From NCBI GenBank assembly GCA_041320695.1, contig JBGGOQ010000002.1, forward strand, positions 333,618 through 397,617: DNA of 64,000 bases, given 5' to 3'. The DNA is from Caldicellulosiruptoraceae bacterium PP1 (lineage in GTDB: Bacteria; Bacillota; Thermoanaerobacteria; Caldicellulosiruptorales; Caldicellulosiruptoraceae). The notes beneath the pieces were generated by a model. The model was not told where the DNA came from. It did not search any database and worked only from the letters and a program-made list of their open reading frames with translations. Below are positions 1 to 9,226 of the stretch, one piece after another (the stretch's first letter is position 1; every line of letters begins with the position of its first letter). Made by a program: the position numbers and the translations under genes.

Positions 1-4
1 TTAA

Positions 5-33
5 TTATAAGTTTACTTTAATATACATATAAT
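5..33 (+). promoter_or_regulatory. Possible sigma-A promoter of the esterase-galactosidase block
   Basis: A perfect TATAAT lies at 28-33, with a weak -35 candidate (TTATAA, 5-10) 17 bases upstream. It lies at the left edge of the window, so the upstream context is missing. The predicted start near 40 puts the cre at 56-70 just inside the transcript. Confidence 0.4.
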
Positions 34-55
34 AATAGAACTAAAGTATTGTTTA

Positions 56-70
56 TTGAAAGCGTTTACT
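56..70 (+). promoter_or_regulatory. cre-like operator (CcpA)
   Basis: TTGAAAGCGTTTACT fits the catabolite-responsive element consensus WTGNAANCGNWNNCW at every fixed position. It lies about 50 bases before the esterase start and downstream of the likely -10 box, where CcpA would block elongation or initiation. A LacI-family local regulator could recognise a similar site. Confidence 0.75.
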
Positions 71-123
71 TATTAACTTAAAATAAAATAGAGAAAAAAT
101 TTATTTATATAGAGGTGATTTAC

Positions 124-2001
124 TTGGAACTTAGGATTCCAAAAATTATAAATGACGGAATGATTCTTCAAAGGGAAAAAGAAATAAAAATATGGGGATG
201 GGCTGTTCCTAATGAAAAGGTATCAATTAATTTTTTAGGTAATTCATATACTTCATTAGCTGATGATAAGGGAATGTGGGAAGTTACTTTACCAGCAATG
301 GCTGCTGGTGGCCCTTATATAATGGAGATAAAATCAAATGACAAAACCATCATTATAGAAGATATACTAATTGGAGATGTTTGGATTTGCTCTGGACAAT
401 CAAACATGGTTCTACCAATGGAAAGGGTAAAAGATAGGTATCAAGACCAATTTGAAAATTGTGATAATCCATATATAAGACAATTTATTGTTCCAGATAA
501 ATACAATTTCAAAGGACCAGATGAAGATTTTGAAGGAGGAACATGGGAACAACTTAACAATGAAACAATTTATAGATTTTCAGCAGTAGGCTATTTTTTT
601 GCTAAGGCTATATATGAGAAATACAAAATTCCAATTGGTTTAATTAAAGCTTGTGTTGGAGGAACACCAATAGAAGCATGGATGAGCCCAGATTTAATGT
701 CTGAATTTCCTGAAAATGTTGAAATTATTGAAAAACTTAAAGATGATAATTATATTCAAACAGTTAAAACAGAGGAAGAAATAAAAGTAAATAACTGGTA
801 TAATAGTATTAATGATAATGATGAAGGACTAAAAGATAGTTTAGATGCTTGGTTCAATACCAATATAAATACTTCAGATTGGAAAACAGCGTTTTTACCA
901 GCTTCTTGGGAAGAGATTGGTTTAAACAAACTAATTGGAGCTGTTTGGTTTAGAAAAGAAGTAGATGTTCCAATTAACATGATTGGGAAGCCTGCAAAAC
1001 TTTATTTAGGGACAATAGTAGATAGTGATTTAACATATGTTAACGGAGTTTTAGTAGGCTCAACTTCTTATAGATACCCACCACGAAAATATAATATCCC
1101 ACCCAATATTTTAAAGTTAGGAAAGAATGTAATTGTTACAAGAGTAATCAGCAATGATGGAAATGGTGAGTTTATAAAGGATAAGGATTATATGCTTTTC
1201 ACAGAAGATTTTAAAATAAATCTTGAAGGTTATTGGCAGTATAAGGTTGGAGCAAAAATAGATGAACCTATACCAAACATAACATTTTTTCAGTATAAAC
1301 CAACTGGCTTGTTTAACGGTATGATAGCACCAATGATAAAATACAATATTAAAGGTATATTATGGTATCAAGGCGAATCTAATACTGATGATCCACAAGG
1401 ATATTGCAAAAAGCTTTGCAGTTTGATTATTGATTGGAGAAAAAAATGGGGCGATGAAAATTTACCATTTTTATATGTACAGTTAGCAAACTATATGAAA
1501 GCATCTGAATATCCATCTGAAAGTAACTGGGCAAAACTTCGTGATGAACAGAGAAAGGCACTTTGCCTTAATAATACTGGAATGGCTGTTGCTATTGATG
1601 TTGGTGAGTGGAATGATCTACATCCTTTAAATAAAAAGGATGTAGGCAAGAGGCTTGCACTTCTTGCTCAAAAGATTGCATATAATGAAAAAAACATAGT
1701 TGCATCAGGGCCTTTGTATAAATCAATGAAAATCGATGGTAATAAAATTATAATTGAGTTTTCAGAAATAGGTAGTGGTCTTTGTATGAAAAGTGATAAA
1801 CTAAAACATTTTTCAATATCAAATAAAAATAAAGAATTTTTATGGGCAAACGCAATAATTGAAGGCAATAAAGTTATTGTTTGGAATGAGAATGTTAGTG
1901 AACCTGTTGCTGTTAGATATGCTTGGGCAGATAACCCTGAAGGTGCTAACCTTTACAATAAAGAAGGGCTACCTGCATCACCATTTTCAACAGAAAATTA
2001 A
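124..2001 (+). CDS. SGNH acetylesterase, sialate O-acetylesterase family
   Basis: The protein (625 aa) belongs to the SASA/DUF303 family, which removes O-acetyl groups from sugars. Next to a GH10 xylanase, acetyl-xylan or another acetylated hemicellulose oligomer is a likelier substrate than sialic acid (inference). Family motifs are visible: SGQSNM (residues 90-95, probable nucleophile Ser93), YQGESN (Glu418) and DLHP (Asp498, His500). A beta-galactosidase-like jelly-roll segment is inserted around residues 230-370, as is usual in long members. There is no signal peptide, so it probably acts in the cytoplasm on imported oligomers. I chose TTG at 124 because AGAGGTGAT at 111-119 is then a correctly spaced ribosome site; the GTG at 115 lies inside that site. 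A cre-like operator lies upstream. Confidence 0.85.
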   Translation: MELRIPKIINDGMILQREKEIKIWGWAVPNEKVSINFLGNSYTSLADDKGMWEVTLPAMAAGGPYIMEIKSNDKTIIIEDILIGDVWICSGQSNMVLPMERVKDRYQDQFENCDNPYIRQFIVPDKYNFKGPDEDFEGGTWEQLNNETIYRFSAVGYFFAKAIYEKYKIPIGLIKACVGGTPIEAWMSPDLMSEFPENVEIIEKLKDDNYIQTVKTEEEIKVNNWYNSINDNDEGLKDSLDAWFNTNINTSDWKTAFLPASWEEIGLNKLIGAVWFRKEVDVPINMIGKPAKLYLGTIVDSDLTYVNGVLVGSTSYRYPPRKYNIPPNILKLGKNVIVTRVISNDGNGEFIKDKDYMLFTEDFKINLEGYWQYKVGAKIDEPIPNITFFQYKPTGLFNGMIAPMIKYNIKGILWYQGESNTDDPQGYCKKLCSLIIDWRKKWGDENLPFLYVQLANYMKASEYPSESNWAKLRDEQRKALCLNNTGMAVAIDVGEWNDLHPLNKKDVGKRLALLAQKIAYNEKNIVASGPLYKSMKIDGNKIIIEFSEIGSGLCMKSDKLKHFSISNKNKEFLWANAIIEGNKVIVWNENVSEPVAVRYAWADNPEGANLYNKEGLPASPFSTEN

Positions 2002-2019
2002 AATAATGAGGTGAAGATT

Positions 2020-2690
2020 ATGAATATAAGGTTTGATTTATTTCCACATGGAAAAACAAAAGCACTTACTATGAGTTACGACGATGGGCAGATACATGAC
2101 AGAAGGCTTGTTAGTATCTTTAATAAATATGGGATTAAAGGAACCTTTCATTTGAACTCTGGAACACTTGGTAAAGAAGGATATATAACTTCTACTGAAG
2201 TGAAAAGTCTTTACAATGGACATGAGGTTGCTATTCACACAAAGGTGCATCCTTTTTTAGATTGCATACCAATAGAAGCAGTTATAGAAGAGATTGTAGA
2301 GGATAGAAAGTATTTAGAATCATTAGTAGGATATCCAATAATTGGCACACAACTTGCCATCATGATGATAATCTAATTGAGTTAGGTAAAAGGTTTTTGG
2401 AATATGAATATAAAGGCAAATTAAAACTTATGTATGTTTGGGGTCATAGCTACGAATTCTATAGAAATAATAATTGGGAGCATATTGAAAACTTCTGCGA
2501 ACTTGTTTCTGATAAATATGATATATGGTATGCAACAAACATTGAAATATAAAGATATATTAAAGCATTTAAGACCCTTGAATTTAGTGCTAATGGGGAT
2601 ATTGTTTATAACCCTTCAGCAATATCTGTTTGGATTAATGTAGATAACAAACCTGTTGAAATTAAAAGTGGGGAGACAATAAGACTTTAA
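2020..2690 (+). pseudogene. Decayed polysaccharide deacetylase (NodB-like)
   Basis: The first frame (ATG 2020, after GAGGTG at 2008-2013) reads a normal start for a small polysaccharide-deacetylase-like protein, including KALTMSYDDG and HEVAIHT, until TAA at 2374-2376. From about 2343 another frame resumes with CHHDDNLIELGKRF and MYVWGHSYEF, is cut by TAA at 2550-2552, and then continues to TAA at 2690 with VYNPSAISVWINVD. From memory of intact relatives, roughly 60 residues are missing at the junction near 2343. An internal out-of-frame deletion plus a nonsense codon therefore leave it non-functional. It sits between two intact genes of the same block, so loss seems specific to this activity. 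Confidence 0.85.
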
Positions 2691-2731
2691 AGAAAAAATA
2701 TTATATATATAAAAAAAGAGGGTGTTTTTGT

Positions 2732-5700
2732 GTGAACAAAAAGATTTTATTCAATGATGGCTGGCAGTTTGCAAAAAGTCAACTTGGTGTTGACAAGATT
2801 GATAATCTTACCTTTGAACCTGTTGATTTACCTCATGATTGGCTTATATATAACACATTAGATCTATATGAAAATAGTATAGGCTGGTACCGTAAAACGC
2901 TTAATTGCACAAAAGAGGATAAACAATACATACTCTGCTTTGATGGAGTATATATGGACTCCACCTTATATGTTAACGGGAAGTATGTAGGCGAATGGAA
3001 GTATGGCTATTCATCTTTCGAGCATGATATAACAAGTGCATTAAAAGATGGGGAAAATGAAATTCTAATGAAAGTAGTCCACCAAAGCCCTAATAGCAGA
3101 TGGTATTCAGGTGCTGGAATATACCGCAATGTTTGGCTTAAGATTAGAGACAAAAACTACATTGTTTCTAATGGCATATACGTTTCAATTAGGCAAATAG
3201 AAAATCAGTGGAAGGTTGAAATAGCCACAGAATTAAATCTTCATGAAGATGCAATACTTACCCACACTATTATTTATCAGGATAAAGTTATAGCTTCTTC
3301 AAAAGATACAATAAAGGCAGATAATATAACAACAAAAAACCAACAAACTATACTTATTGAAAATCCACTACTTTGGAGCCCCGATGAGCCAAATCTATAT
3401 AAGTTAGTAACAGAACTTTATCTAATTAAAGAAGATGTTAATTCAAATCAGGTTTTAGAAAAAATTGAATTTATCACTCAGAATATTGGATTTAGAGACA
3501 TTGTCCTTGACCCTAACAAAGGCCTTATTGTTAATGGAAAGAAGATGAAGTTAAATGGCGTTTGTGAACATCATGATTTAGGAGCATTAGGAGCTGCATT
3601 TAATAAAACTGCTCTAAAGAGAAGGTTTGAGATTTTAAAAGAAATGGGTGTAAATGCTATAAGAACAGCTCATAATATGCCTGCTCCAGAGCTTATGGAC
3701 TTAGCAGATGAAATGGGCTTTTTTGTAGTTTCAGAAGCATTTGATATGTGGGAAAGACCAAAAACCCAATATGATTACGCACGCTTTTTCAAAGACTGGG
3801 CACCTATTGATGTGAAAAGCTGGGTAACAAGGGATAGAAACCACCCAAGCTTAATCTTGTGGAGCATAGGGAATGAAATCTACGATACACATGCAGATGA
3901 ACGTGGGCAGGAAATAACAAGGATGCTTATGGAGTTAGTTAGAAAATACGACTATAAAGAAAATACCAAGGTTACAATTGGCTCTAACTATATGCCTTGG
4001 GAGAATGCTCAAAAATGTGCTGATATTCTTAAGGTTGCTGGCTATAACTATGCTGAAAAATATTACCAAAAGCATCATGAGGAGCATCCAGACTGGATAA
4101 TCTATGGTAGCGAAACAGGCTCTGTTGTGCAAAGTAGAGGGATATACCATTTGCCATATGAAAGATCAGTTCTATCTGATGATGATGAACAATGCTCTGC
4201 TCTTGGTAATAGTTCTACAAGCTGGGGAGCAAAATCACCAGAATACTGTATAATTGCAGATAGAGATACACCATTTTCATTAGGACAATTTGTTTGGAGT
4301 GGTTTTGATTATATAGGAGAACCAACCCCATACCATACAAAGAACTCATATTTCGGACAGATTGATACTGCCACATTTAAAAAGGATTCTTTCTATATCT
4401 ATCAAGCAGAATGGACAGATTATAAAACAAAGCCAATGGTTCATGTTTTTCCTCATTGGGATTTCAATAAAGGCCAGATAATTGATGTTAGGGTATGCTC
4501 AAATGCACCTAAGATTGAACTGCAATTAAACGGGAAAATAATTGGAATACATGAAATAGACCATAAACACGGAACACAGCTTGTTGGATGGTGGAAGATT
4601 CCTTACCAAGAAGGAGAATTAAAAGCGATAGCATATGATGAAAATGGTAATGTAATAGCAACACATGTTAGAAAATCCTTTAAGGATGCAAAAAAAATAG
4701 TTTTAAATCCTGACAAGAAAACATTAGTTGCAAACGGTACTGATTTGATATTTTTAGAGATATATGCTGAAGATGAAGATGGGAACATTGTTGAGAATGC
4801 TAACAACAGGGTATTTGTAAAGGTTACAGGCGAAGGACGATTAATTGGGCTTGATAATGGTGACAGCACCGATTTTGATCAGTATAAAGGAACAAGCAGA
4901 AGATTGTTTAGTGGGAAACTGATGGCAATTATTGCATCAACATTAAAACCCGGGAAGATACAAGTTGAGGTAACATCAAGAGGACTTGAAGGCCAAACTA
5001 TTGAATTTGAATCTATTGCTGCTGAAAACGAAAATCTTGAAGGTATTTCAGCAAATATGAGAAATAAAGATTTACCATGCGTTATGGGAAGTTTTGATGA
5101 AATACCACTTCGTAAAATAGAGATTGTAAGCTTATCAGGTCAAGAGTTTAATGAGTCAAAAAAAGAGATAATTGTAGAAGCTAAGCTATATCCCTCGAAT
5201 ACATCATATAAAGAGGTTGAATGGAGTGTTGTTAGCGACGGTGGAATTGTAACAAACTTAGCAAAGGTAGAGGCTAATGGACATCAAGCAAAGATAATAG
5301 CTTTGGGTGATGGTAAGTTTAGAGTACGCTGTACAAGTAAAAATGGAACTGATAAAGTTAAACTTATCTCAGAGCTTGAGTTTACTGCAACAGGAATAGG
5401 AACAGCCTTAAAAGATCCATATAGCTTTATTTCTGGAGGACTATATGACTACAGCAAAGGTGATGTATCAAATGGTAACGAAAAAGGAGTAGCAACAAGT
5501 AGAGAAGGAGAGACACATGTTGGCTATCGCTATCTTGATTTTGGACCATATGGCTCAGATACAATAACAATACCTATATTTGCATTAACAAGTGAGGAAT
5601 ATCCTATACAGATATGGGAAGGCATGCCCGATGAAGAGGGTAGCATATTGCTTACTGAGGTAGTTTATCAAAAGCCAACAATATGGAATGTATATCAGGA

Positions 5701-6169
5701 AGAGACATATAAACTACCTAAAAAGCTAAAAGGTGTTACATCAATCTGCTTTGTTCTAAATAAGAAGGCTCATATTAAAGGGTTTATATTTAAGAAACTG
5801 AATAGGGCCTTAGAAAAGAATATGGCTTCAGAATGCAACCATATTTATGGAGATACATTTACAAAAAAGGATAGCTTTGTTGAGGGAATAGGCAATAATG
5901 TATCAATGGTATATGAGGATATGGACTTTACTGAATCAGGTGTTTCAAAGATAGTAATATATGGTAGATCACCTATTGATAAAAATACAATACACATAAG
6001 ATTTTCTAACTCAGAAGGAGAAAGCACACAAATTATTGAATTTACACATTCAGATAATTATGAAGAAAGGGTATTTGACCTTGAAAAAGTAACAGGAAAG
6101 TGTAATGTAACCTTCGTATTCTTGCCTGGTAGTAACTTTGATTTTGGTTGGTTTAGGTTTGAAAAATAA
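2732..6169 (+). CDS. Glycoside hydrolase family 2, beta-galactosidase-like
   Basis: A large GH2 enzyme (1145 aa). The N-terminal sugar-binding jelly roll (about 1-150), immunoglobulin-like domain (about 160-260) and TIM barrel (about 260-560) are in the normal order. The proposed acid/base is Glu382 in IGNEIYDTH and the nucleophile Glu461 in YGSETGS. The tail has the DUF4982-like and Ig-like segments of clostridial GH2 enzymes plus a C-terminal beta-rich region (about 870-1145) that could bind carbohydrate. No signal peptide is present, so it is probably intracellular. The GTG start at 2732 follows AGAGGGTG at 2717-2724. Beta-galactosidase is the likeliest activity; beta-glucuronidase or another GH2 specificity cannot be excluded. 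It ends at a strong terminator shared with the opposing xylanase gene. Confidence 0.85.
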   Translation: MNKKILFNDGWQFAKSQLGVDKIDNLTFEPVDLPHDWLIYNTLDLYENSIGWYRKTLNCTKEDKQYILCFDGVYMDSTLYVNGKYVGEWKYGYSSFEHDITSALKDGENEILMKVVHQSPNSRWYSGAGIYRNVWLKIRDKNYIVSNGIYVSIRQIENQWKVEIATELNLHEDAILTHTIIYQDKVIASSKDTIKADNITTKNQQTILIENPLLWSPDEPNLYKLVTELYLIKEDVNSNQVLEKIEFITQNIGFRDIVLDPNKGLIVNGKKMKLNGVCEHHDLGALGAAFNKTALKRRFEILKEMGVNAIRTAHNMPAPELMDLADEMGFFVVSEAFDMWERPKTQYDYARFFKDWAPIDVKSWVTRDRNHPSLILWSIGNEIYDTHADERGQEITRMLMELVRKYDYKENTKVTIGSNYMPWENAQKCADILKVAGYNYAEKYYQKHHEEHPDWIIYGSETGSVVQSRGIYHLPYERSVLSDDDEQCSALGNSSTSWGAKSPEYCIIADRDTPFSLGQFVWSGFDYIGEPTPYHTKNSYFGQIDTATFKKDSFYIYQAEWTDYKTKPMVHVFPHWDFNKGQIIDVRVCSNAPKIELQLNGKIIGIHEIDHKHGTQLVGWWKIPYQEGELKAIAYDENGNVIATHVRKSFKDAKKIVLNPDKKTLVANGTDLIFLEIYAEDEDGNIVENANNRVFVKVTGEGRLIGLDNGDSTDFDQYKGTSRRLFSGKLMAIIASTLKPGKIQVEVTSRGLEGQTIEFESIAAENENLEGISANMRNKDLPCVMGSFDEIPLRKIEIVSLSGQEFNESKKEIIVEAKLYPSNTSYKEVEWSVVSDGGIVTNLAKVEANGHQAKIIALGDGKFRVRCTSKNGTDKVKLISELEFTATGIGTALKDPYSFISGGLYDYSKGDVSNGNEKGVATSREGETHVGYRYLDFGPYGSDTITIPIFALTSEEYPIQIWEGMPDEEGSILLTEVVYQKPTIWNVYQEETYKLPKKLKGVTSICFVLNKKAHIKGFIFKKLNRALEKNMASECNHIYGDTFTKKDSFVEGIGNNVSMVYEDMDFTESGVSKIVIYGRSPIDKNTIHIRFSNSEGESTQIIEFTHSDNYEERVFDLEKVTGKCNVTFVFLPGSNFDFGWFRFEK

Positions 6170-6196
6170 GATTATTATTAATTTTTGTTTAAACAC

Positions 6197-6236
6197 AAAT
6201 ATAGGGGCATTTTAAAAAGCCCCTATATTTTTATAT
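6197..6236. terminator. Bidirectional intrinsic terminator
   Basis: A perfect 12-bp stem (6197-6208 with 6219-6230) flanked by T-rich sequence on the right and A-rich loop and left flank. It separates the convergent galactosidase and xylanase genes. Confidence 0.85.
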
Positions 6237-6237
6237 A

Positions 6238-7470
6238 CTACAATGTTACTTCAACATTTTTAGTTACTTTATCTAATGTAAATTGAACTTTCTTGCCTTC
6301 AATTTCAACTTCATATTCGCCAAGGAATCCTAAGAATACAACACAACCTTCATCATCAGTAGATGTTTTGATTGGTTTTGTCCACCATTCATCCTTTATA
6401 AGTTTCTTTAAGACCTCATATGCAGGCTTTGCGGTGCCGTCTTTGCGAATCAGTCCTGACGGAGCCTTCAGCCAAGCACCATCAGTAAAATCCCACCATG
6501 TAATAGATTCTACCAATGGATGAGCAAATAAGGTTCTGTAGTGCATTTCTACCTCTTTTGCTTGACGTTCTTCACCTTCAGTAGTTGTAGGCCATTCATC
6601 TACTTGATAGTCATTAAGGTCAACAATTTCTGGTGGCATTAAATGTCCTGATACAATAGTATTTTCAGTAAAATGAATTGGAAGATTAAACGATGAAAAA
6701 CGCTCTAATATTCTATTTGTTTTCTCAACTCCCCAATACCCTTGATGCATGTGTGATTGTATTCCAATAGCATCAATAGGTATTCCTGCTTCAAGACATC
6801 CTTCAATCAATATCTCATATGATTCTGAAGTTTCAAAGTCATTTATCAAAAGAATTGCATCTGGATTAGCTTTTTTAGCAGCTAAAAATACCTCTCTAAC
6901 TAACCTTACTCTTCCTAATTCTTTACATATACGTGTCATTCCATTATCATACTTATCAAATATTGGCATTATAACAACCTCATTTATAACATCCCAAAAA
7001 TCGATAAGATCAGCAAAGTTATTAACCTCTCGGCGAATACGGTTAAGCTGAGCTTGTAAAATTTCTTTATTACTCATCTCCAAAAGCCATGGGGCACAGA
7101 CTGTATGCCAGCAAAGAGGGTGTCCCTTTATCAAGCATCCTTTTGAACGTAGCCATTCACAAGCTTTTTTCAATCTTTTTGTATCTGGTTTTCCTTTGAT
7201 AGGCTCAAATCTTCCCCAATAAAAGGGAAGTGTTGCATAGTTAAAGATATCTAAGAATTTAGAAAGTATCCCTTCGTTAAGGTCTTTGTCAGCACTAGAG
7301 AGCTCATCATTTGCTAAAGGTATTGCTCTATATCCACCACCACCAAAAAGAAACTTATGTTTAGTTTGTCTTATTACTATTTCTTTATTTTTTATTGGAG
7401 TCTTATCTTCTTTAAACAAACATAATTTAACTTCAGCAGTTCTGTGCTTATATTCATTACTAACAGCCAT
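6238..7470 (-). CDS. GH10 endo-1,4-beta-xylanase, intracellular
   Basis: The product (410 aa) is a glycoside hydrolase family 10 enzyme that cleaves xylan or xylo-oligosaccharides. Visible family motifs are KGHPLCWHT, WDVINEV (acid/base Glu164), IGIQSHMHQ and HFTENT (nucleophile Glu269), then TWWDFTDGAW. Short beta-rich flanks at both ends (about 1-55 and 345-410) surround the barrel. There is no signal peptide, consistent with degradation of imported oligomers. I chose ATG at 7470 because GGGAGG lies 9 bases upstream on the minus strand; an in-frame start 36 bases earlier would place the ribosome site inside the gene. A cre-like operator at 7564-7579 lies upstream, so catabolite repression is likely. 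Confidence 0.9.
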   Translation of the reverse strand: MAVSNEYKHRTAEVKLCLFKEDKTPIKNKEIVIRQTKHKFLFGGGGYRAIPLANDELSSADKDLNEGILSKFLDIFNYATLPFYWGRFEPIKGKPDTKRLKKACEWLRSKGCLIKGHPLCWHTVCAPWLLEMSNKEILQAQLNRIRREVNNFADLIDFWDVINEVVIMPIFDKYDNGMTRICKELGRVRLVREVFLAAKKANPDAILLINDFETSESYEILIEGCLEAGIPIDAIGIQSHMHQGYWGVEKTNRILERFSSFNLPIHFTENTIVSGHLMPPEIVDLNDYQVDEWPTTTEGEERQAKEVEMHYRTLFAHPLVESITWWDFTDGAWLKAPSGLIRKDGTAKPAYEVLKKLIKDEWWTKPIKTSTDDEGCVVFLGFLGEYEVEIEGKKVQFTLDKVTKNVEVTL

Positions 7471-7563
7471 ATTATAATTCCTCCCATGTTTTCTTATAAT
7501 TTTCAATCAATAAATAAATATTTATACTTTAAGCATTTATTTAGTTATAGATAATAAAATGTT

Positions 7564-7579
7564 TTGTAAACGCTTACAA
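7564..7579. promoter_or_regulatory. cre-like operator upstream of xylanase
   Basis: TTGTAAACGCTTACAA is an almost perfect palindrome matching the ideal cre/LacI-family operator. It lies about 95 bases before the xylanase start, between that gene and the MFS gene, so the xylanase probably has its own promoter here. Confidence 0.75.
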
Positions 7580-7734
7580 AATTTAGTCTATACACTCACT
7601 TATATATATTTCTATACCAGAATCAATAATCCTTCTTTTTAAGTATAATATTTTTAAATGAAATCTTAAAAGTTGAAACTTATCAATATATTAAAATGTA
7701 ATTTGATATAATATTGCTATATATGTTAAAATAT

Positions 7735-8913
7735 TTAATTTTTTACCGCATGTATTTGCTTATTTTGTATTTCTACGAAAAATATTAATATCACCAAGAA
7801 TACTAAAAGGTATGCTGGAAAGATTGAAAGGTTTAAAACAGAGGCTAATGCACCAAAAAGTGGTGGTATGGTAGCACTGCCTAAATACCCTGAAGCCATC
7901 TGGAACCCAATCATTGTTTGCGACATATAGCTGCCAAACTTCTTTGGGGTATCATGTATCATACATGGGAAGATTGGAGCACATCCTAAACCAATAAGAA
8001 CAAAGCTTACAACATAAAAATCCTTATACATTGGAACGAATAGAAGTAAAATACCAATTAAAAGAATTGCCAATGAAAACCTAATTATTGCCTTATTTCC
8101 AAACTTCATTGTTGCAAAGCCAGATAAAATTCTTCCAACTGTTATTCCAAGAAAATATAAAGACACCCATTTTGCAGCAACTGCTGGTGAAAGCCCCTTT
8201 ATATTTACAAGGAAACTACTTCCCCATAAACCTGTTGTTGATTCAACAGCACAGTAGCTAAAAAATGATAATAACGAGAATAATGCCTTTGGTATATGTA
8301 AAAAATTAATCTTTGTATTTTCTTTTTTAGATCCTTCGAACCTTTCATCACCAAAAATTTTCCATAATGGTAGTGAAAAAAATAGCATAACAGCAAGGCA
8401 AAATTGAAGTATTGATACTACTAAATAACCTCTTCTCCAACCTTCTTGGTATATTATGAAAAATGACATTATATATGGTCCTAATGTGCAGCCTACACCC
8501 CACAAAGAATGAAGCCAGCTCATATGTTTAGCTTTGTAGTGCAAAGCAACATAATTATTCAATGCAGTATCAATTGAGCCTCCACCAAAGCCCAACATTA
8601 TTGCAAAAATACATAAAAATAAAAATGAAGGAGCTATGGAAAAGCAAAAAAGAGCTATTGCAGTAAGTAAAGTAGAAAACAAAACAACCTTCCCTGTTCC
8701 TAATCTGTTCAAAATAAAAGGACTTGCTAAACTTGATACTATAGTTGAACCAACTATAAATATAGAAAGTAACCCTGCAATTGATATTGGTATATGTAAA
8801 TCAGACCTCATAACAGGCCATGCAGCACCTAACATTGAGTCAGGCAAACCTAAGCTTATAAACGAAATATAAATAAATATCAAAAGTATTGTAGCCATAG
8901 TATTTTTACCCAA
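7735..8913 (-). CDS. MFS transporter, probably sugar
   Basis: A 392-residue hydrophobic protein with about 12 membrane helices in the arrangement of the major facilitator superfamily. The first helix (FIYISFISLGLPDSMLGAAW) and the glycine-rich helix 4-5 region (IMLGFGGGSIDTALNNY) resemble FucP-like and YfkF-like carriers. Its location upstream of the xylanase and in the same direction suggests import of a sugar or oligosaccharide, but the sequence alone does not fix the substrate. An in-frame stop directly precedes the TTG at 8913; ATG at 8898 is an alternative start, and the GGAG at about 8932 is farther away than usual from both. Confidence 0.8.
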   Translation of the reverse strand: MGKNTMATILLIFIYISFISLGLPDSMLGAAWPVMRSDLHIPISIAGLLSIFIVGSTIVSSLASPFILNRLGTGKVVLFSTLLTAIALFCFSIAPSFLFLCIFAIMLGFGGGSIDTALNNYVALHYKAKHMSWLHSLWGVGCTLGPYIMSFFIIYQEGWRRGYLVVSILQFCLAVMLFFSLPLWKIFGDERFEGSKKENTKINFLHIPKALFSLLSFFSYCAVESTTGLWGSSFLVNIKGLSPAVAAKWVSLYFLGITVGRILSGFATMKFGNKAIIRFSLAILLIGILLLFVPMYKDFYVVSFVLIGLGCAPIFPCMIHDTPKKFGSYMSQTMIGFQMASGYLGSATIPPLFGALASVLNLSIFPAYLLVFLVILIFFVEIQNKQIHAVKN

Positions 8914-9138
8914 TTAGTAATAATTGAGTTTTCTCCTTTCTTATTTATTTTTAGCCTTTTGAATAAACACTCAAGATCTTTAAATCAACATATCTTTTTT
9001 ACCTTTTATATATTTCTATATATAAATTAAAAGTCCTTCTTATGTTAATTAATTTACAAATACTATTTTTTATAATTATTAATTAATAGAAAGAAATTAG
9101 GTAAATAAAAATAGTAATTAGTTTTTTTATAAAAAATA

Positions 9139-9167
9139 TTGACATCTACAATTAATATGGATATAAT
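9139..9167 (+). promoter_or_regulatory. Consensus sigma-A promoter of the PepF-like gene
   Basis: TTGACA at 9139-9144 and TATAAT at 9162-9167 are separated by exactly 17 bases. Expected transcription start is near 9174, about 50 bases before the start codon. The rest of 8914-9138 is very A/T-rich and shows nothing else I recognise. Confidence 0.9.
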
Positions 9168-9226
9168 TGGGATAATATACTTTTTGTATTATGATTAATA
9201 ATTTATTGCATGGGGAGGTATTTCAA

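Noticed and set aside
115..123. GTG start at 115 for the esterase
   Set aside because: The codon is part of the ribosome binding site AGAGGTGAT; TTG at 124 has proper spacing.
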